Below, piece by piece: positions 44,003-54,479 of a stretch of 64,000 bases of DNA. This DNA is from Cristatella mucedo. Taxonomy: Eukaryota; Bryozoa; Phylactolaemata; Cristatellidae. The first letter of the stretch is position 1; the number at the start of each line of letters is the position of its first letter. The notes under the pieces were generated by a model. That model worked only from the letters and a program-made list of their open reading frames with translations, was not told where the DNA came from and ran no database searches. The position numbers and the translations under genes are program-made. The stretch covers positions 744,001-808,000 of the forward strand of contig WPIO01000135.1 in NCBI GenBank assembly GCA_009760855.2, written 5' to 3'.

Positions 44003-44460
44003 GAAGCGACCGCAGCGACCGCAGCGACCGCAGCGACCGCAGCGACCGCAGCGACCGCAGCGACCGCAGCGACCGCAGCGACCGCGCGACCGGGCGACCG
44101 CAGCGACCGCAGCGACCGCAGCGACCGCGACCGCAGCGACCGCAGCGACCGCAGCGACCGCAGCGACCGCAGCGACCGCAGCGACCGCAGCGACCGCAGC
44201 GACCGCAGCGACCGCAGCGACCGCAGCGCCCGCGCGACGCGAAGCGACCGCAGCGACCGCAGCGACCGCAGCGACCGCAGCGACCGCAGCGACCGCAGCG
44301 ACCGCAGCGACCGCAGCGACCGCAGCGACCGCAGCGACCGCAGCGACCGCAGCGACCGCAGCGACCGCAGCGACCGCAGCGACCGCAGCGACCGCAGCGA
44401 CCGCAGCGACCGCAGCGACCGCAGCGACCGCAGCGACCGCAGCGCCCGAGCGCAGCGCCC
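44003..44460. repeat. 9-bp intronic minisatellite (AGCGACCGC)n
   Basis: About 48 units of AGCGACCGC, nearly perfect, with interruptions at 44,080-44,096, 44,122-44,130, 44,226-44,245 and at the right end (GCGCCCGAGCGC). It lies within the 665-bp intron between exons 1 and 2 of the metallophosphoesterase-like gene, starting about 35 bp beyond the exon 1 donor. The 9-bp period keeps frames open, so unspliced RNA would read as Ser-Leu-Arg repeats on the gene strand. Confidence 0.96.
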
Positions 44461-44496
44461 GAGCGCGAACGGTAGCTGGCGCGGCGGCGGCCTCAC

Positions 44497-45636
44497 CTTA
44501 TTCAGCTTGTACTTCAGGTACGGATAGCTCAGGATTGTCTCGGCGGCCACGAACTTGCCGTCGTCGACGACGTACTTGAGCTTGCGGACGTCGTCGAAGC
44601 TGCGAGCGCCGAAGGCGTGCGTCAGCAGGTGGGCGGTGATGACGCGCTGCGCCGTGCGCGTCGACAGCAGCCCAATCATGCGCTCGTTGACGCTGCGCGG
44701 CACGTCCTCGAGGAAAGACCGTACGGCCGACAGCGGCGTGTAGCTGAGCGTGCTGCCGCCGCCGCCGCCGCCGGCTGCCGCCGACGCCGCGGCACGGTAC
44801 AGGTAGTTCGCTATGGGCTTGCCGAGCAGCAGCTCTTCGTCGTCCCCGCCGCCGCCGCCGCCGGCACCGGCCTCGAGAATGTCGTACTGCTGGCCGCTGC
44901 AGAAGCGTATCCGGTACGTCTCGGGCGGCTCGTGAACGGCGAACACGAGCTCGCCGCCGGCGACCAGCTCCACCGACGGTCCGAGGAGCCGCTCGACGAG
45001 CGCCCTGCTGACGCCGGCGTCGTGCGCGCCGCGCACGTAGTAGACGCGCACGCCGCACTCGTCGGCGAGGCGCCGCACGAGCGCCAGCACCTCGTCACCG
45101 CGCTGGCGCCACAGCGACTCCAGCCGCTCGGCGCTGGACGGCGCGGCGTCGGGCCGGTCGACGCGCGAGTCGAGCACGTTGCCGAGCAGCACGAGCGAGT
45201 GCAGCTCGGCGGCGGCGGCGGAGCCGGCGCCGCCGCCGGAGCCGTCGGAGCCAGCGAGCAGCTGGCACAGGCGGCCGGCGAGCGAGCGGCGCGCGCGCTC
45301 GGTCCACGCGAAGCTGCCCACGTAGCAGTTGCCCACGACCAGGATGCGTCGCTTCCGGCTGCCCGGCGGCGGGCGAACGTCGACGACGGGCGCCTCGGGC
45401 GACGTGGCGTAGCCGCCGATCTTGAGCTTGCGGTAAGGCCAGCCGGCCGACTTGGTCTTGGAGCCGTCGTGCGACGGCGCCTTCTTCGTCAGCGTCACGG
45501 CCTGGCCGAGCTGGTCGGGCGTGACGTCGGCGTTTTCGAAGTCGCGCCGCCACTCCGTGTAGTAGTCGGGCAGCAGGTCCTGCGAGACGTCGCTGCCGTC
45601 AGCGTTGGTCGCCGGAAACGCCGACTCGAGCCACAT
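44497..45636 (-). CDS. Metallophosphoesterase-fold protein, exon 1 (probable pseudoenzyme)
   Basis: The exon has 380 codons from Met1 (45,636) to a GTGAGG donor at 44,496, phase 0. The N-terminal 95 residues contain LLPDYYTEWRRDFE and a WPYRKLKIGGY turn. The fold follows: strand and motif I ILVVGNCYVG (residues 98-107), motif II LVLLGNVLD (148-156), motif III VYYVRGAHD (198-206), motif IV region RIRFCSGQQYDI (242-253), then an alpha-helical C-terminal region ending YPYLKYKLNK. In active members these read D-x-H, GDxxD, GNHD and HGHxxD; here Asp, His and Asn ligands are N103, Y105, N153, A204, S247 and Q249. Polyglycine and polyalanine runs (133-143, 257-264, 282-295) look like unstable GCC/GGC repeats. 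No signal peptide follows this Met. An alternative upstream start would add only low-complexity sequence. Fold call firm; function unknown, probably not hydrolytic. Confidence 0.8.
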
Positions 45637-46274
45637 CTTGAACGTCAGGGTTTCGCCGATTTTTCTGTCCGACGAGAGGCTTCCGCCGCTGGCCACTGCC
45701 TGCCGAGCGAAAGAGCGCGAACGGGGCGCTTGCTTGAGCTGCTTGAGCAAGCGGCTCGCTAGCGAGCGCAGTCTCGCTCGCCGCGAGAGGGAACGAGAGA
45801 GGCTGCAGGGCCGCTGGTTCCCGCCCCCTCCTCGCGCATCATCGCGGCGAAGGCGAGCGCGGATCGGCGGCAACGAGCGGCGGCAACGAGCGGCGGCAAC
45901 GAGCGGCGGTAACGAGCGGCGGCAACGCGACACGGCGACGCCGGGCACTAGCGGAAGGGAACGCGAGCGGCGCGCGCGAGCGAGCAGCCGGTCGTCGCTC
46001 GCGACGACCGGCGCGGTGCTGAAGCGAAGCGAGCGGTGTCTTCGCTCGTGCGCGTCGGAGCGTGCTATGCTGAAGCGCGAAGCGCGCGAGAGCTTCGCGC
46101 GAGAGCCGCGCGAAGCTCTCGCGCGGCTCCGATACGCCGAGCGCCAATTTCGCGAGCAGCGCGCGCAGCCGGCGACGTGGGCCTTTCGCGAGGCCTTGCG
46201 CGTTGCTGACGTCGAACGCGCACGCGTTCGCGAGCGGGCGGTGCTTCGCCGTCTCGCCGCGACAACAACGAAAG

Positions 46275-46320
46275 CAAACAATAATGATAACAATAATAAT
46301 AAGAATAATAAGACTGATGG
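46275..46320. repeat. Short (AAT)n-like microsatellite
   Basis: An AATAATGATAACAATAATAA run with AAG interruptions. In reverse it encodes a Leu/Ile-rich stretch that imitates a signal peptide. Confidence 0.8.
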
Positions 46321-46329
46321 CAATTTTGG

Positions 46330-47240
46330 AAACTCGATTTAGGGCCACAGTAACGTGCCGATGCTACCTTGGAAGAAGCTTAGGATTATACTGACGCGAC
46401 ACCTCCGACAGATCAAAGGTATAATCGAACCACTGGTCCAGAGTCATGTGACTGCTTCGATTGGGTCTCAGCGATCTCTGCAAAGAATAGCGGGCGCTCG
46501 CGCCGTCAACGAGCGAATGTCGCCCAACTGCAGCTCACCTTTCGCGAACGGTGCCCGGTGACTCCTCGTGCTACTCACGTCGCGCACTCAACGTCGCGCG
46601 GGTACCGCCTCCTTTTGGCTTAGGAGAGCACTTAAATGTTCGGCAAAGTTATACCGAACTGATAGGACTCAACTGAGTAGCTCGCGGAGAAATGAGCGGC
46701 CGCAAAAAAGCTCCGTTTTTGCTTGCATCGAACCCTCGGTTCCCGCGGAACGCAGCAGTCGCCTCGAATTCCTTTGACTCATATAAATTTTTAAATAATA
46801 AATAAATAAAAGCTATTTGACTCAAATAGCGGAAGCCAGTCACATTAGGGCAATCGCTGCCGCTAGGGAGCCGCTTAAATGCAGGCTGCGCTTCTCTGGA
46901 TCGTCGTCGTCGCTCGAGGAACGCAGCAGCCGTCCAGAGCAGAAGGCCGCACGTCGACCGAACGGCAACCAGTCGGCGCGCGGCCTTCAGTTCGCGGCCA
47001 TTTTGTTGTTTCCGCTCGCCACATTCGCCAGTCGGCTGATTGCCACTTCCGCTCTGGCCAGTCGCGAAGATCCGCGCCCGAACGCTAGCTGCGACAGCGC
47101 AGTCGATAAACTTAGCCTTTCATTCTTAAACGTCCAACATTCGGGCACGCACTGCACAAAGTGCAAAGAGCGACGGAAGCCTCACGCCGTCGCGACCGTC
47201 TCTCTGCAGATCGAGATCACGCCGAGTCGTCGGCCGGCGG
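46330..47240. other. No recognisable gene; GC-rich to the right
   Basis: Open frames are present on both strands but none has a motif. 46,775-46,815 is an AATAAATAAATAAA-type A/T run. From 46,880 the DNA becomes CpG-rich (edge of the next island). Confidence 0.35.
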
Positions 47241-47243
47241 AGA

Positions 47244-47248
<5 letters not shown>

Positions 47249-47326
<78 letters not shown>
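47249..47326. repeat. (CT)n microsatellite
   Basis: About 39 uninterrupted CT units in a CpG-rich setting. Confidence 0.98.
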
Positions 47327-47329
<3 letters not shown>

Positions 47330-47427
47330 CTCCCGCGCGCGAATCTCGGCCACCTTGCCAAATGCGGTGGACAAGCGGCCGCAAGGCTACGCCATCGTCC
47401 GATTCTGACAGCGCTCGCCCTTGGCAC

Positions 47428-47520
47428 GACGGACGTGGGTGGGCTTGAGCCCTGTGGCATACGTGAAGCGCGTGAATAAAGATTAAGTTCTCTTGCGGCG
47501 CTATACAAACGAATTGCACT
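47428..47520 (+). mobile_element. 5'-truncated SINE-A
   Basis: Starts within the head just before box B (GTGGGCTTGAGCCC), then ATACGTGAAGCGCGTGAATA, AGATTAAGTTCTCTTGCGGC and ATACAAACGAATTGCA. Confidence 0.82.
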
Positions 47521-48599
47521 GTGCTCAACTACACTGCACAAAGACTTCGAGCCGCGACTTCGAAGCGGAAGCTTCCTGCTTATTTCGGTTGCTAAGCATC
47601 GAGACGGCCGTCTGTCCCTCGCCCCGGGAACGGCGGCGGGCTCGCCCGCGCGAGCCAGCCCCGCACGCCCGTCTGTCGTTCTCAATTGTCCGTTCGCATT
47701 TTCTATTTGAACGAAACCGGTCGCCGGAGAAACGGCGCGGACGACGCGTAGGGCTGATGAAAGGCTGACCGCTGCATGCGCGCCCACGGCGGCAGCTCTG
47801 TTTGCTGAGCTCGGAGAGCGCTGACGTCACCGCCGCTTGACATCGACCGACGATCGCTCGGCTGCGGCGGCGGCGGCGGCGGCAGCGAGCGCAAACAGGA
47901 AAGCGACTAATGCTTGCGAGCGCGCGCGAGCTCCTTTCGCGCCGGCCTCAAGAGGCAGCCCTCAAACGTGCGGCGGGGCTTGCTCACTTTGGCAGCGAGT
48001 CGCGGCGATCGTGCTATGCGGCGCGTCCGCGCATGCGCGCGCGCGAGCTATCGCTGCTTCCGCTTTTCAAGGTCGCCTCACCTGCCCTCCTCCCACCGCC
48101 CCGCTCCGCCCCCTGGATGTTCGGCGAGCGAGCGAGCGAACGAGCCGTCGAAGAACGCGGCTCTGCGCGCGGCTATTCTCCCGGTTCCAGCGAGCGCGCG
48201 CCCGCTGCCCGCTTTCCCGCGAGCCAAGCAAAAATCCGGCAAAAGCGGGCAGCGAGCGGCGGCGGCGGTGAGAGCGCGCGCGAGCGAGCCGCTACAGCGA
48301 AGCGGTGAACCGGCGAGACAGGAAGGTCGCGGGCGACCGTCACCACGACGCGCTCGAGATGTAGGTGTCCTCTCCGACATCAGACAGGCTAACACTTTGA
48401 TAACTGCGCTGAGAGGACCGCTTCCGCAGCTAGCCGTCGCGTCCGACCCCTGTCTAAGATTAGCGACCGTCTATAGCGGTGGCTTGCTAAATATCTTGCT
48501 ATCTATCTACCTGGTTTTGTTAAGCTGTACTAATCCGATTCAGTTTTGGCTGGACTGCCGAAAAAAGCCATTAGCCCGCGCAGCTGGCGATCAATGTGG
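47521..48599. other. CpG-rich DNA without an assignable exon
   Basis: Very high GC and CpG, with overlapping open frames on all strands that reflect lack of stop codons rather than coding. A GGC/GCG run at 47,862-47,885 and GAGCGAGC repeats at 48,124-48,140 are present. A first exon may be hidden here, but I cannot place one. Confidence 0.4.
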
Positions 48600-49108
48600 C
48601 TGCAAAAAAGGTCAAAGTTCAAACAATCTCAGGTTCAGCCACGCGTCGCTGAGGCGGCTGCGATGGCTTCCGGTCGGCGGTGAACGGATAAGCAGCCAAA
48701 CTCTGACACTGAACCACAAGGCCCGCCATAGTGTGTCTCCTTCATACCAAGCTGAACTGTTCCACCAGTTTCAGCCTTCTCGCGTCCTCGGGTCCTCTAC
48801 GCGCAATAAATAAGGCGCTCCGTTAGCTCGCTGAAAGGCCAGCAGCGGCAGAAGCTTTCACTCTGGAGGTCATTGACCGCGGAGCTCACTTTCTTCCGCA
48901 ATGATGTCTGCTCTCTCGCTGCCGACAGAGGCAACAGATCCTTTCCAGCTGTGAGCTGCTATTTCCACGATACTCGCGGCTTCCTCGACTGCCCTCCAGC
49001 CTCAGCTTCTGCTTCTCACTTTCCCTTCGCTGCGTGAGATGACGTCTGACGGACGCCGTATGCGCAGCGAAAGCTGCTTCCGCTACTAGAGAGCGCTATA
49101 GAAACCAG
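48600..49108 (+). mobile_element. LINE (L2/CR1 type) C-terminal fragment
   Basis: The frame reads SHASLRRLRWLPVGGERIS and then SYQAELFHQFQPSRVLGSS, corresponding to the LHWLPVxxRI and SYLAELLHxYQPSRxLRSS blocks common to L2/CR1-type C-termini. A non-identical relative lies at 59.58 kb. It ends near AGAGAGCGCTATAGAAACC. It is frameshifted after 48,815. Confidence 0.65.
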
Positions 49109-49129
49109 TCATGCGTAACACCAACTCCT

Positions 49130-49256
49130 TGTCCTTGTGGCTTCGCGAATTTCCTTTATCGCCACTGCAAACGGTGGTGATAGCCATCAAGGCTCTTCTG
49201 TCGCTATACAAAAAGAGGCTGTATAAGCAGCTAGGAGTTTTTTTTTTAATTTACAG
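49130..49256 (+). mobile_element. 5'-truncated SINE-B
   Basis: Keeps only the body and tail: TATCGCCACTGCAAACGGTG, GTGATAGCCATCAAGGCTC, TTCTGTCGCTATACAAAAAG and AGGCTGTATAAGCAGCTAGG. Confidence 0.85.
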
Positions 49257-49411
49257 GCGGAGCTGCATTGCATTACGCTACATGACCTTGAAAACGTACA
49301 GCTCGACCGACGAGAGCTCGCTTGAGATCTCGTCCTCGCGTCCTACTCGGAGGCCGGAAGCTCTGCAGCACCACCGGACGCTGACGGGCGGCGGCGCTCT
49401 CGGAAGTCATA

Positions 49412-49566
49412 ATGCCGAGCTGGTTTGGTTTAGCGGTTAAGGTGCTCGCCCCGACCAAGGTCTGACTGAGGTCGTGGGCTCGAGCCCCGAGGCATATGTG
49501 AAGCGCGCCTGAATAGAGATTAAGTTCTCTTGGGCGCTATATAAATGAATTATATTAAATTATATA
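49412..49566 (+). mobile_element. SINE-A copy, near full length
   Basis: GCCGAGCTGGTTTGGTTTAG, CGGTTAAGGTGCTCGCCCC, GACCAAGGTCTGACTGAGG, box B GGGCTCGAGCCCC, GATTAAGTTCTCTTGGGCGC and ATATAAATGAATTATATT. One of the least diverged copies, useful as a family reference. Confidence 0.93.
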
Positions 49567-49839
49567 AGCGCGCCTCTACGGACACGAAACGCTGCCGCTG
49601 GAATGTCCATGCGACACGTGGCACAATGAGTTCCCATCCCAGAGAGAGAAGTTGGCCTCGAAGAAGATGAGAAACGAGCGAGCGCCCCCCCCCAGAGGAA
49701 TGCGTGCGCACGCGCAAGCGCGAGCGACCGAGACAATCTGAGCCTGCGGGTCAAGGTCACCATGCGGGTCAGGGTCAGCCTCCGGGTCAGGGCCCGGAGC
49801 TCCGGTTCAGGTGCTCGCATTTCAGGCCCCGGGTCGTCG

Positions 49840-49870
49840 GTTTGACTGCTGCAGCAGCAGCAGCAGCAGG
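49840..49870. repeat. Short (CAG)n run
   Basis: About seven to eight CAG units preceded by CTGCTG, forming a short self-complementary stretch. Confidence 0.9.
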
Positions 49871-50241
49871 CAAGCCTGTATTGCCCGCTGCACGCGTCGC
49901 TCTTCTGCCGCTGCATTTCAATAAGGCTGCTTTATCGGCCCAACTTTACTTCCGCTCCAAGCGAGCAGCCACACTATCCCTGAGGCGGCGGTGGCAGCGT
50001 CTTTTGCGAAAGGCATTGCACCGCCAATCCGCATCAAGTGCGCAGCCAGAAAAGACGCACGTCCCGAGCAGGCTCAGCAACTGCCGCCGCCGATGACGAC
50101 GGCGCACTTGGACGTCACGCACGATGCATCGTTGCGAAGAGAGGCGGCCTCCTCGCTAAAGGCGTCGGCAGCAAAACAACAGAGAGATGCGGCGGCGGCG
50201 TGCATTATGTTCCGCTTTGTCTCGGCGCGTCTTCCGCTTCT

Positions 50242-50359
<118 letters not shown>

Positions 50360-50860
50360 TTTGTCGGCAACCGGCGGGCCAGGGCGCGCGGCTGCTTGGA
50401 CGTCACGAATGCAAGACCGGACCGGGCAACCTTGGCAGGGCCGCTGTTATCAGAAGCTCGGTGCACTTAAAAGCGAGCGACCACGCACCGGTGCCTCTGC
50501 CTCGGAGCGTCGGTGCGCCCCGCCCTCCGAGCAAAGGGGCACGAGTTTACGTTCGCGCCTAAGTGCGCCAGGCCAGCCGAGCGGACGTGCCCGCAGTGCT
50601 CAGCCCGCCGACGCTACACGCCCGTCGTGCGATCCTGGTGACTAACCGAGCGGTCCGTCGTCGACGGAGGCGGCTTCAATTAGCCGGCTGTGCGTACGCG
50701 CACGGCGTCGTGCGGCAGTGTCGCAACTAGCAAGCGTCGGCTAACGAATCACGTGCCCTCGTACAATTCGTGAGTAATGAGTGCGATTTTACGCTTGTAG
50801 CGTCGAGCCAGCATCGTGACGCAATACAACGATCGGCAATCGCTCGAAGACAGCGCGCGA
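50360..50860. other. CpG-rich DNA, no assignable exon
   Basis: High GC to about 50,760, then more balanced. No motif is found in any frame. Confidence 0.4.
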
Positions 50861-50865
50861 TAGCA

Positions 50866-51155
50866 GGCTATTCAACACGGTCGCTGGCGACCATGTTGAA
50901 CAGCCTGCAATGAGCACTGTGCCCATAGCAGACTTACACGGCTCTATGAACAAACGACGCTCAGCTAACAAATGAGGTTTTTGGATTCAGAGTTTAGGTC
51001 TGATGGTTTAAGGTTTAGTATTTAGGTATTAGAAAGAAACTCTAAATGGAAAATATAAGTAAAAACGTGTTTATGTAATGCAACTATAAACACGCGCGGG
51101 CGACTATGAACAGTCTGCTATGAGCGCTGTGCCCATACCAGACTTACGCGGCCGG
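50866..51155. repeat. Imperfect palindrome with a pair of ~45-bp direct repeats
   Basis: 50,866-50,905 is a near-perfect palindrome: 19-bp arms, 17 matching, around TG, with CAACACGGTCGC / GCGACCATGTTG at its centre. The right arm runs into GAACAGCCTGCAATGAGCAC and TGTGCCCATAGCAGACTTAC. A second copy of this 45-bp segment occurs at about 51,107-51,152 with few changes. A GTTTAGG-rich stretch (50,990-51,030) lies between. It may be a solo repeat or an unrecognised mobile element edge. Confidence 0.7.
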
Positions 51156-51516
51156 ATATGGACACACCTCGCCATATTAGCTGCATACTCACGATGATGT
51201 CGCCGCTTTGCTAGATGTTGCTAGATATTGATAGTGCTAGATGTTGCTAGATGCTGCCTCCTAAGCTGCACGGCTGCAAGTGGCGACCCGACAGGCGGCG
51301 CTCGCGGCGCTCGCCGCTGTTGTGGCCGGCGCCGCCTGTCGATCGCGCTCTCCAAGGTCATGTGCACTGGTCGAGAGACAAAGAAAGCTACGCGAATATT
51401 GTTTCCGAATTTAGAACGGCAACTTTTCTGGCCGGCTAACAATCGGGCTCAGTGGAGCACGCGGTGCAGCCGCGGTGACGCCGCCACCGACCGCTCGAAG
51501 CCCGTCTCGCTCGAAG

Positions 51517-52204
<688 letters not shown>

Positions 52205-52350
52205 GGTGTCTTAATAATGGTAACATTGTTAATATTAATACATTTGTAAGACGCCCACTGTGAACTTAATCTATTTCTAGGCACTTTTCATTTGCGGCAA
52301 AGGAAGCATGGTTGAATGGTCAATGGCAGCATGCTCGATAACGGCAAGCG
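52205..52350 (-). mobile_element. L2-type 3' UTR fragment (reverse)
   Basis: ATACATTTGTAAGACGCCC, TGAACTTAATCTATTTCTAG, GCACTTTTCATTTGCGGCAA and AGCATGGTTGAATGGTCAAT match the L2 3' UTR of the TTTCCTTTGCAGC / AGCATG subtype. Confidence 0.75.
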
Positions 52351-52534
52351 TAACGCGGCTACCGGTGTCCTACTCATCTCGCTGCGAGGTTAACCTGACA
52401 GGCGCTCGGCGGGAGCACGCTTGCGCCTCGTTGAACGAATGAGCGGCTCGGCGGCGACGGCTACGGCTACGAGCCGCCGTCGGTGCCGAGTCGCCGTCGT
52501 AGGCCGCCACTTTGTTGTCGCAGCCAGCGCTTAC

Positions 52535-52735
52535 CTGCGACGATTTGGATGGCGCGGCTGTAGCGGCCGCGCTACCGTTAGCCGTCGTCCTCGCCGTCGC
52601 CGCCTTTGCCGACGCTCGCTCAGACGCGGAAGCCGGTTTCTCCGCTAACGAACTCCTTCGGAGATCGCCGTTCTTTGCCGGCGTCACCACGCCGCCGCTC
52701 TGCCGCACCTCCGACTTTGAAACGCCGCATCCCAT
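52535..52735 (-). CDS. First coding exon of a predicted N-myristoylated, palmitoylated protein (MGCGVSKS)
   Basis: The exon begins MGCGVSKSEVRQSGG in a strong initiation context (GACATGG), with an in-frame TAG three codons upstream fixing the start. It continues for 67 codons to a GTAAGC donor at 52,534, phase 0 (CAG just before the donor). Gly2, Ser6 and Lys7 fit the N-myristoyltransferase consensus and Cys3 is a likely palmitoylation site, so the product probably sits on the inner face of membranes. The rest is Ala/Ser/Lys/Arg-rich and looks disordered, with possible phosphorylation sites. No catalytic domain is in this exon. Later exons should lie at lower coordinates; none is evident. Many unrelated signalling proteins start this way, so the family is unknown. 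Confidence 0.68.
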
Positions 52736-53559
52736 GTCTATCTACGAGGACGACGGAAGCGTACTCGTCATCGGGCGCTATGCTGCCAAGCGGCGCCCCG
52801 GCTGCCACTGCCTCTGCCGTGCCGAGCGCTGTCGTTGGCGCTCCGCGCGGCGGCTCGCGCCCGCCGGGGTGCCGAGCGCTCTCTGGGGGCCCCCACGTGC
52901 AACGGCGGACGGCGCTCGGCGGACTGCGCTCGGCCGCCGCCGCCGCCGCAGCCGCAGGCGGCCATCTCGGCTGCCGTCCGCCTCCACACCAGCCGCCTTC
53001 CCGCCACCGGCTGCCGCCACTACCCACCTATGCCGGTGCGCCAGCTAGAACACAGCCGCCGCCTGCGCCACTGCTGGTGCCAGCCTGGTAGGTGCGCGGC
53101 CGTTACCGCCGCGAGAACCGGCGAGGGGCGGCGAACTAGCCCCGGGGGCGATTCTGCGGGCCTAAATGGCAGCGCGCGCCGGTTGCGCTACGCACACTAG
53201 GCAGCCAAGTGCGGCTAGCGGTTGCTAACCGCGACCGATCAATTGCGTCTTTCGAGCGCATTAGAAACGGCCGGGAACAATGGTCGCGCGTGGCGCGCAT
53301 TGCTGAATGGCGAGCGCGCGGCTGGAGCGCGCGGAGGCGCGCCCCGGCGCCATCGGATGGGCGAGCGGGCCGGCCGGCGGGCGGCCGAACCGGCGGCTGC
53401 TTGCAAAGAAAAATGCGCGCTGCCGAGCACGCTAGCGCGCGCGCTGCCGCGGCGGCACCGCCGGCGCCCGAGCTGGCTAGAAACGGCCAGCTACCTGCGA
53501 CGGAAGACAGACGCGGAGCTCTGCTTCGCCGTAATCCTTCTGGGTGCTCTCGCCTGAGA

Positions 53560-53615
53560 ATCTCTCTCTCTCTCTCTCTCTCGCTCGCTCGCTCGCTCTC
53601 TCTCGCTCTCAGTTC
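53560..53615. repeat. Compound (TC)n (GCTC)n microsatellite
   Basis: A TC run passes into GCTCGCTCGCTCGCTC and back to TC. Confidence 0.95.
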
Positions 53616-54479
53616 GTCGCGCAGCGACTTCAGAAGAACGCAGAAGAGAAGCGGTTACGGCGTCTCTACGGCGTCTCCCTCCATTGGAGCTTCATTTCCC
53701 GGGCCGGGTCGATAGCGCTCGACCCGGCCGTAGAGTGGGCGTTCTTTCACGCGTAACTGGCACGCTGCTCACTTTAGGATAATGCGGGTCGCAGAACGCG
53801 CGCTTCGCGAGAGAGCGGCTCGTCGTTCTGCGACGGGCGACGAGGCAGGAGCCGACTTTCCGCTCGAGTCGCGGCCCATCGCGTGCGCTCAGCCCCCGAA
53901 CCTGCGTCGGGCTGCGGCTACCGTCGCCGCCACTGCCACAGCCGCACCGCTGTCTGTGAGCGCGTGCGCGCGCATCGCGCGCGATCGCTATGACGCCACC
54001 ATGCGTCTGTTTCGCGGCCGGTTCCCAGTGGCTCTGCGTCGGAGCAGATTCGCCGCGGCGCGGTGCGAGAGAAATTTGCTTAGCGGCGGCGGTGAAAGTG
54101 CCTCTGCAGAGCAAAAACTGTGTCGCCTCTTAACGGAATTGGGAGATGGGAGGTGAGAATCTACTAACGACAATCCGGCGCGGGGTGGCGTCCGTTTGTC
54201 AGCTAGCTGCAGCCCCCAGCAGCTAGCAAAGTGGCCCTAAAAAGAGCACGCCGGAGTCTGGATTTGGCCAGAAGTGAGCCGACCGTCAGTTTTTTACTAA
54301 GCACCCACACATAGGAGCCTGCAGGTGGCGCGGAGTGATCGAAATCGCAATGCATGTGGTCCCGCCGCCGTAACTTCCGGTTGCGGCCCGGGGATCACGT
54401 GATTCTCGCTTGAACTCGGAGTGGTGTTACTTTCGGCTACTGAAACGGAGGCACGATATTTTTTACTCACGGTTCATTA

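Larger units (their letters stand above)
43100..46270. promoter_or_regulatory. CpG island over the metallophosphoesterase-like gene
   Basis: Continuous CpG-dense DNA covers exons 1 and 2, their intron and the region upstream of the start codon. Upstream of 45,636, repeated AACGAGCGGCGG units (45,866-45,925) and GCGAAGC-rich palindromic sequence (46,075-46,130) are seen. The promoter should lie between 45,640 and 46,270; no TATA box is evident. Confidence 0.6.
52351..54450. promoter_or_regulatory. CpG island around the MGCGVSKS exon
   Basis: CpG-dense DNA on both sides of the exon. The promoter for the minus-strand exon should lie between 52,740 and about 53,200. GGCGGCGG and GCCGCC runs at 52,935-52,965 are notable. 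No TATA box is seen. Confidence 0.55.

Noticed and set aside
43923-44579. Plus-strand frames across the 9-bp array (Ala-Thr or Arg-Ser repeats)
   Set aside because: Shadows of the repeat on the strand opposite to the real exons.
43861-46323. A single 820-codon gene covering the metallophosphoesterase region
   Set aside because: It reads through the splice donor at 44,496 into the 9-bp minisatellite and begins in an (ATT)n microsatellite that imitates a signal peptide. The spliced model restores the expected GHxH-like block in exon 2.
49260-49440. A plus-strand exon after a T-rich TTTACAG acceptor-like site
   Set aside because: The T run belongs to the SINE-B tail, and the frame runs into a SINE-A copy; composition alone is not enough.
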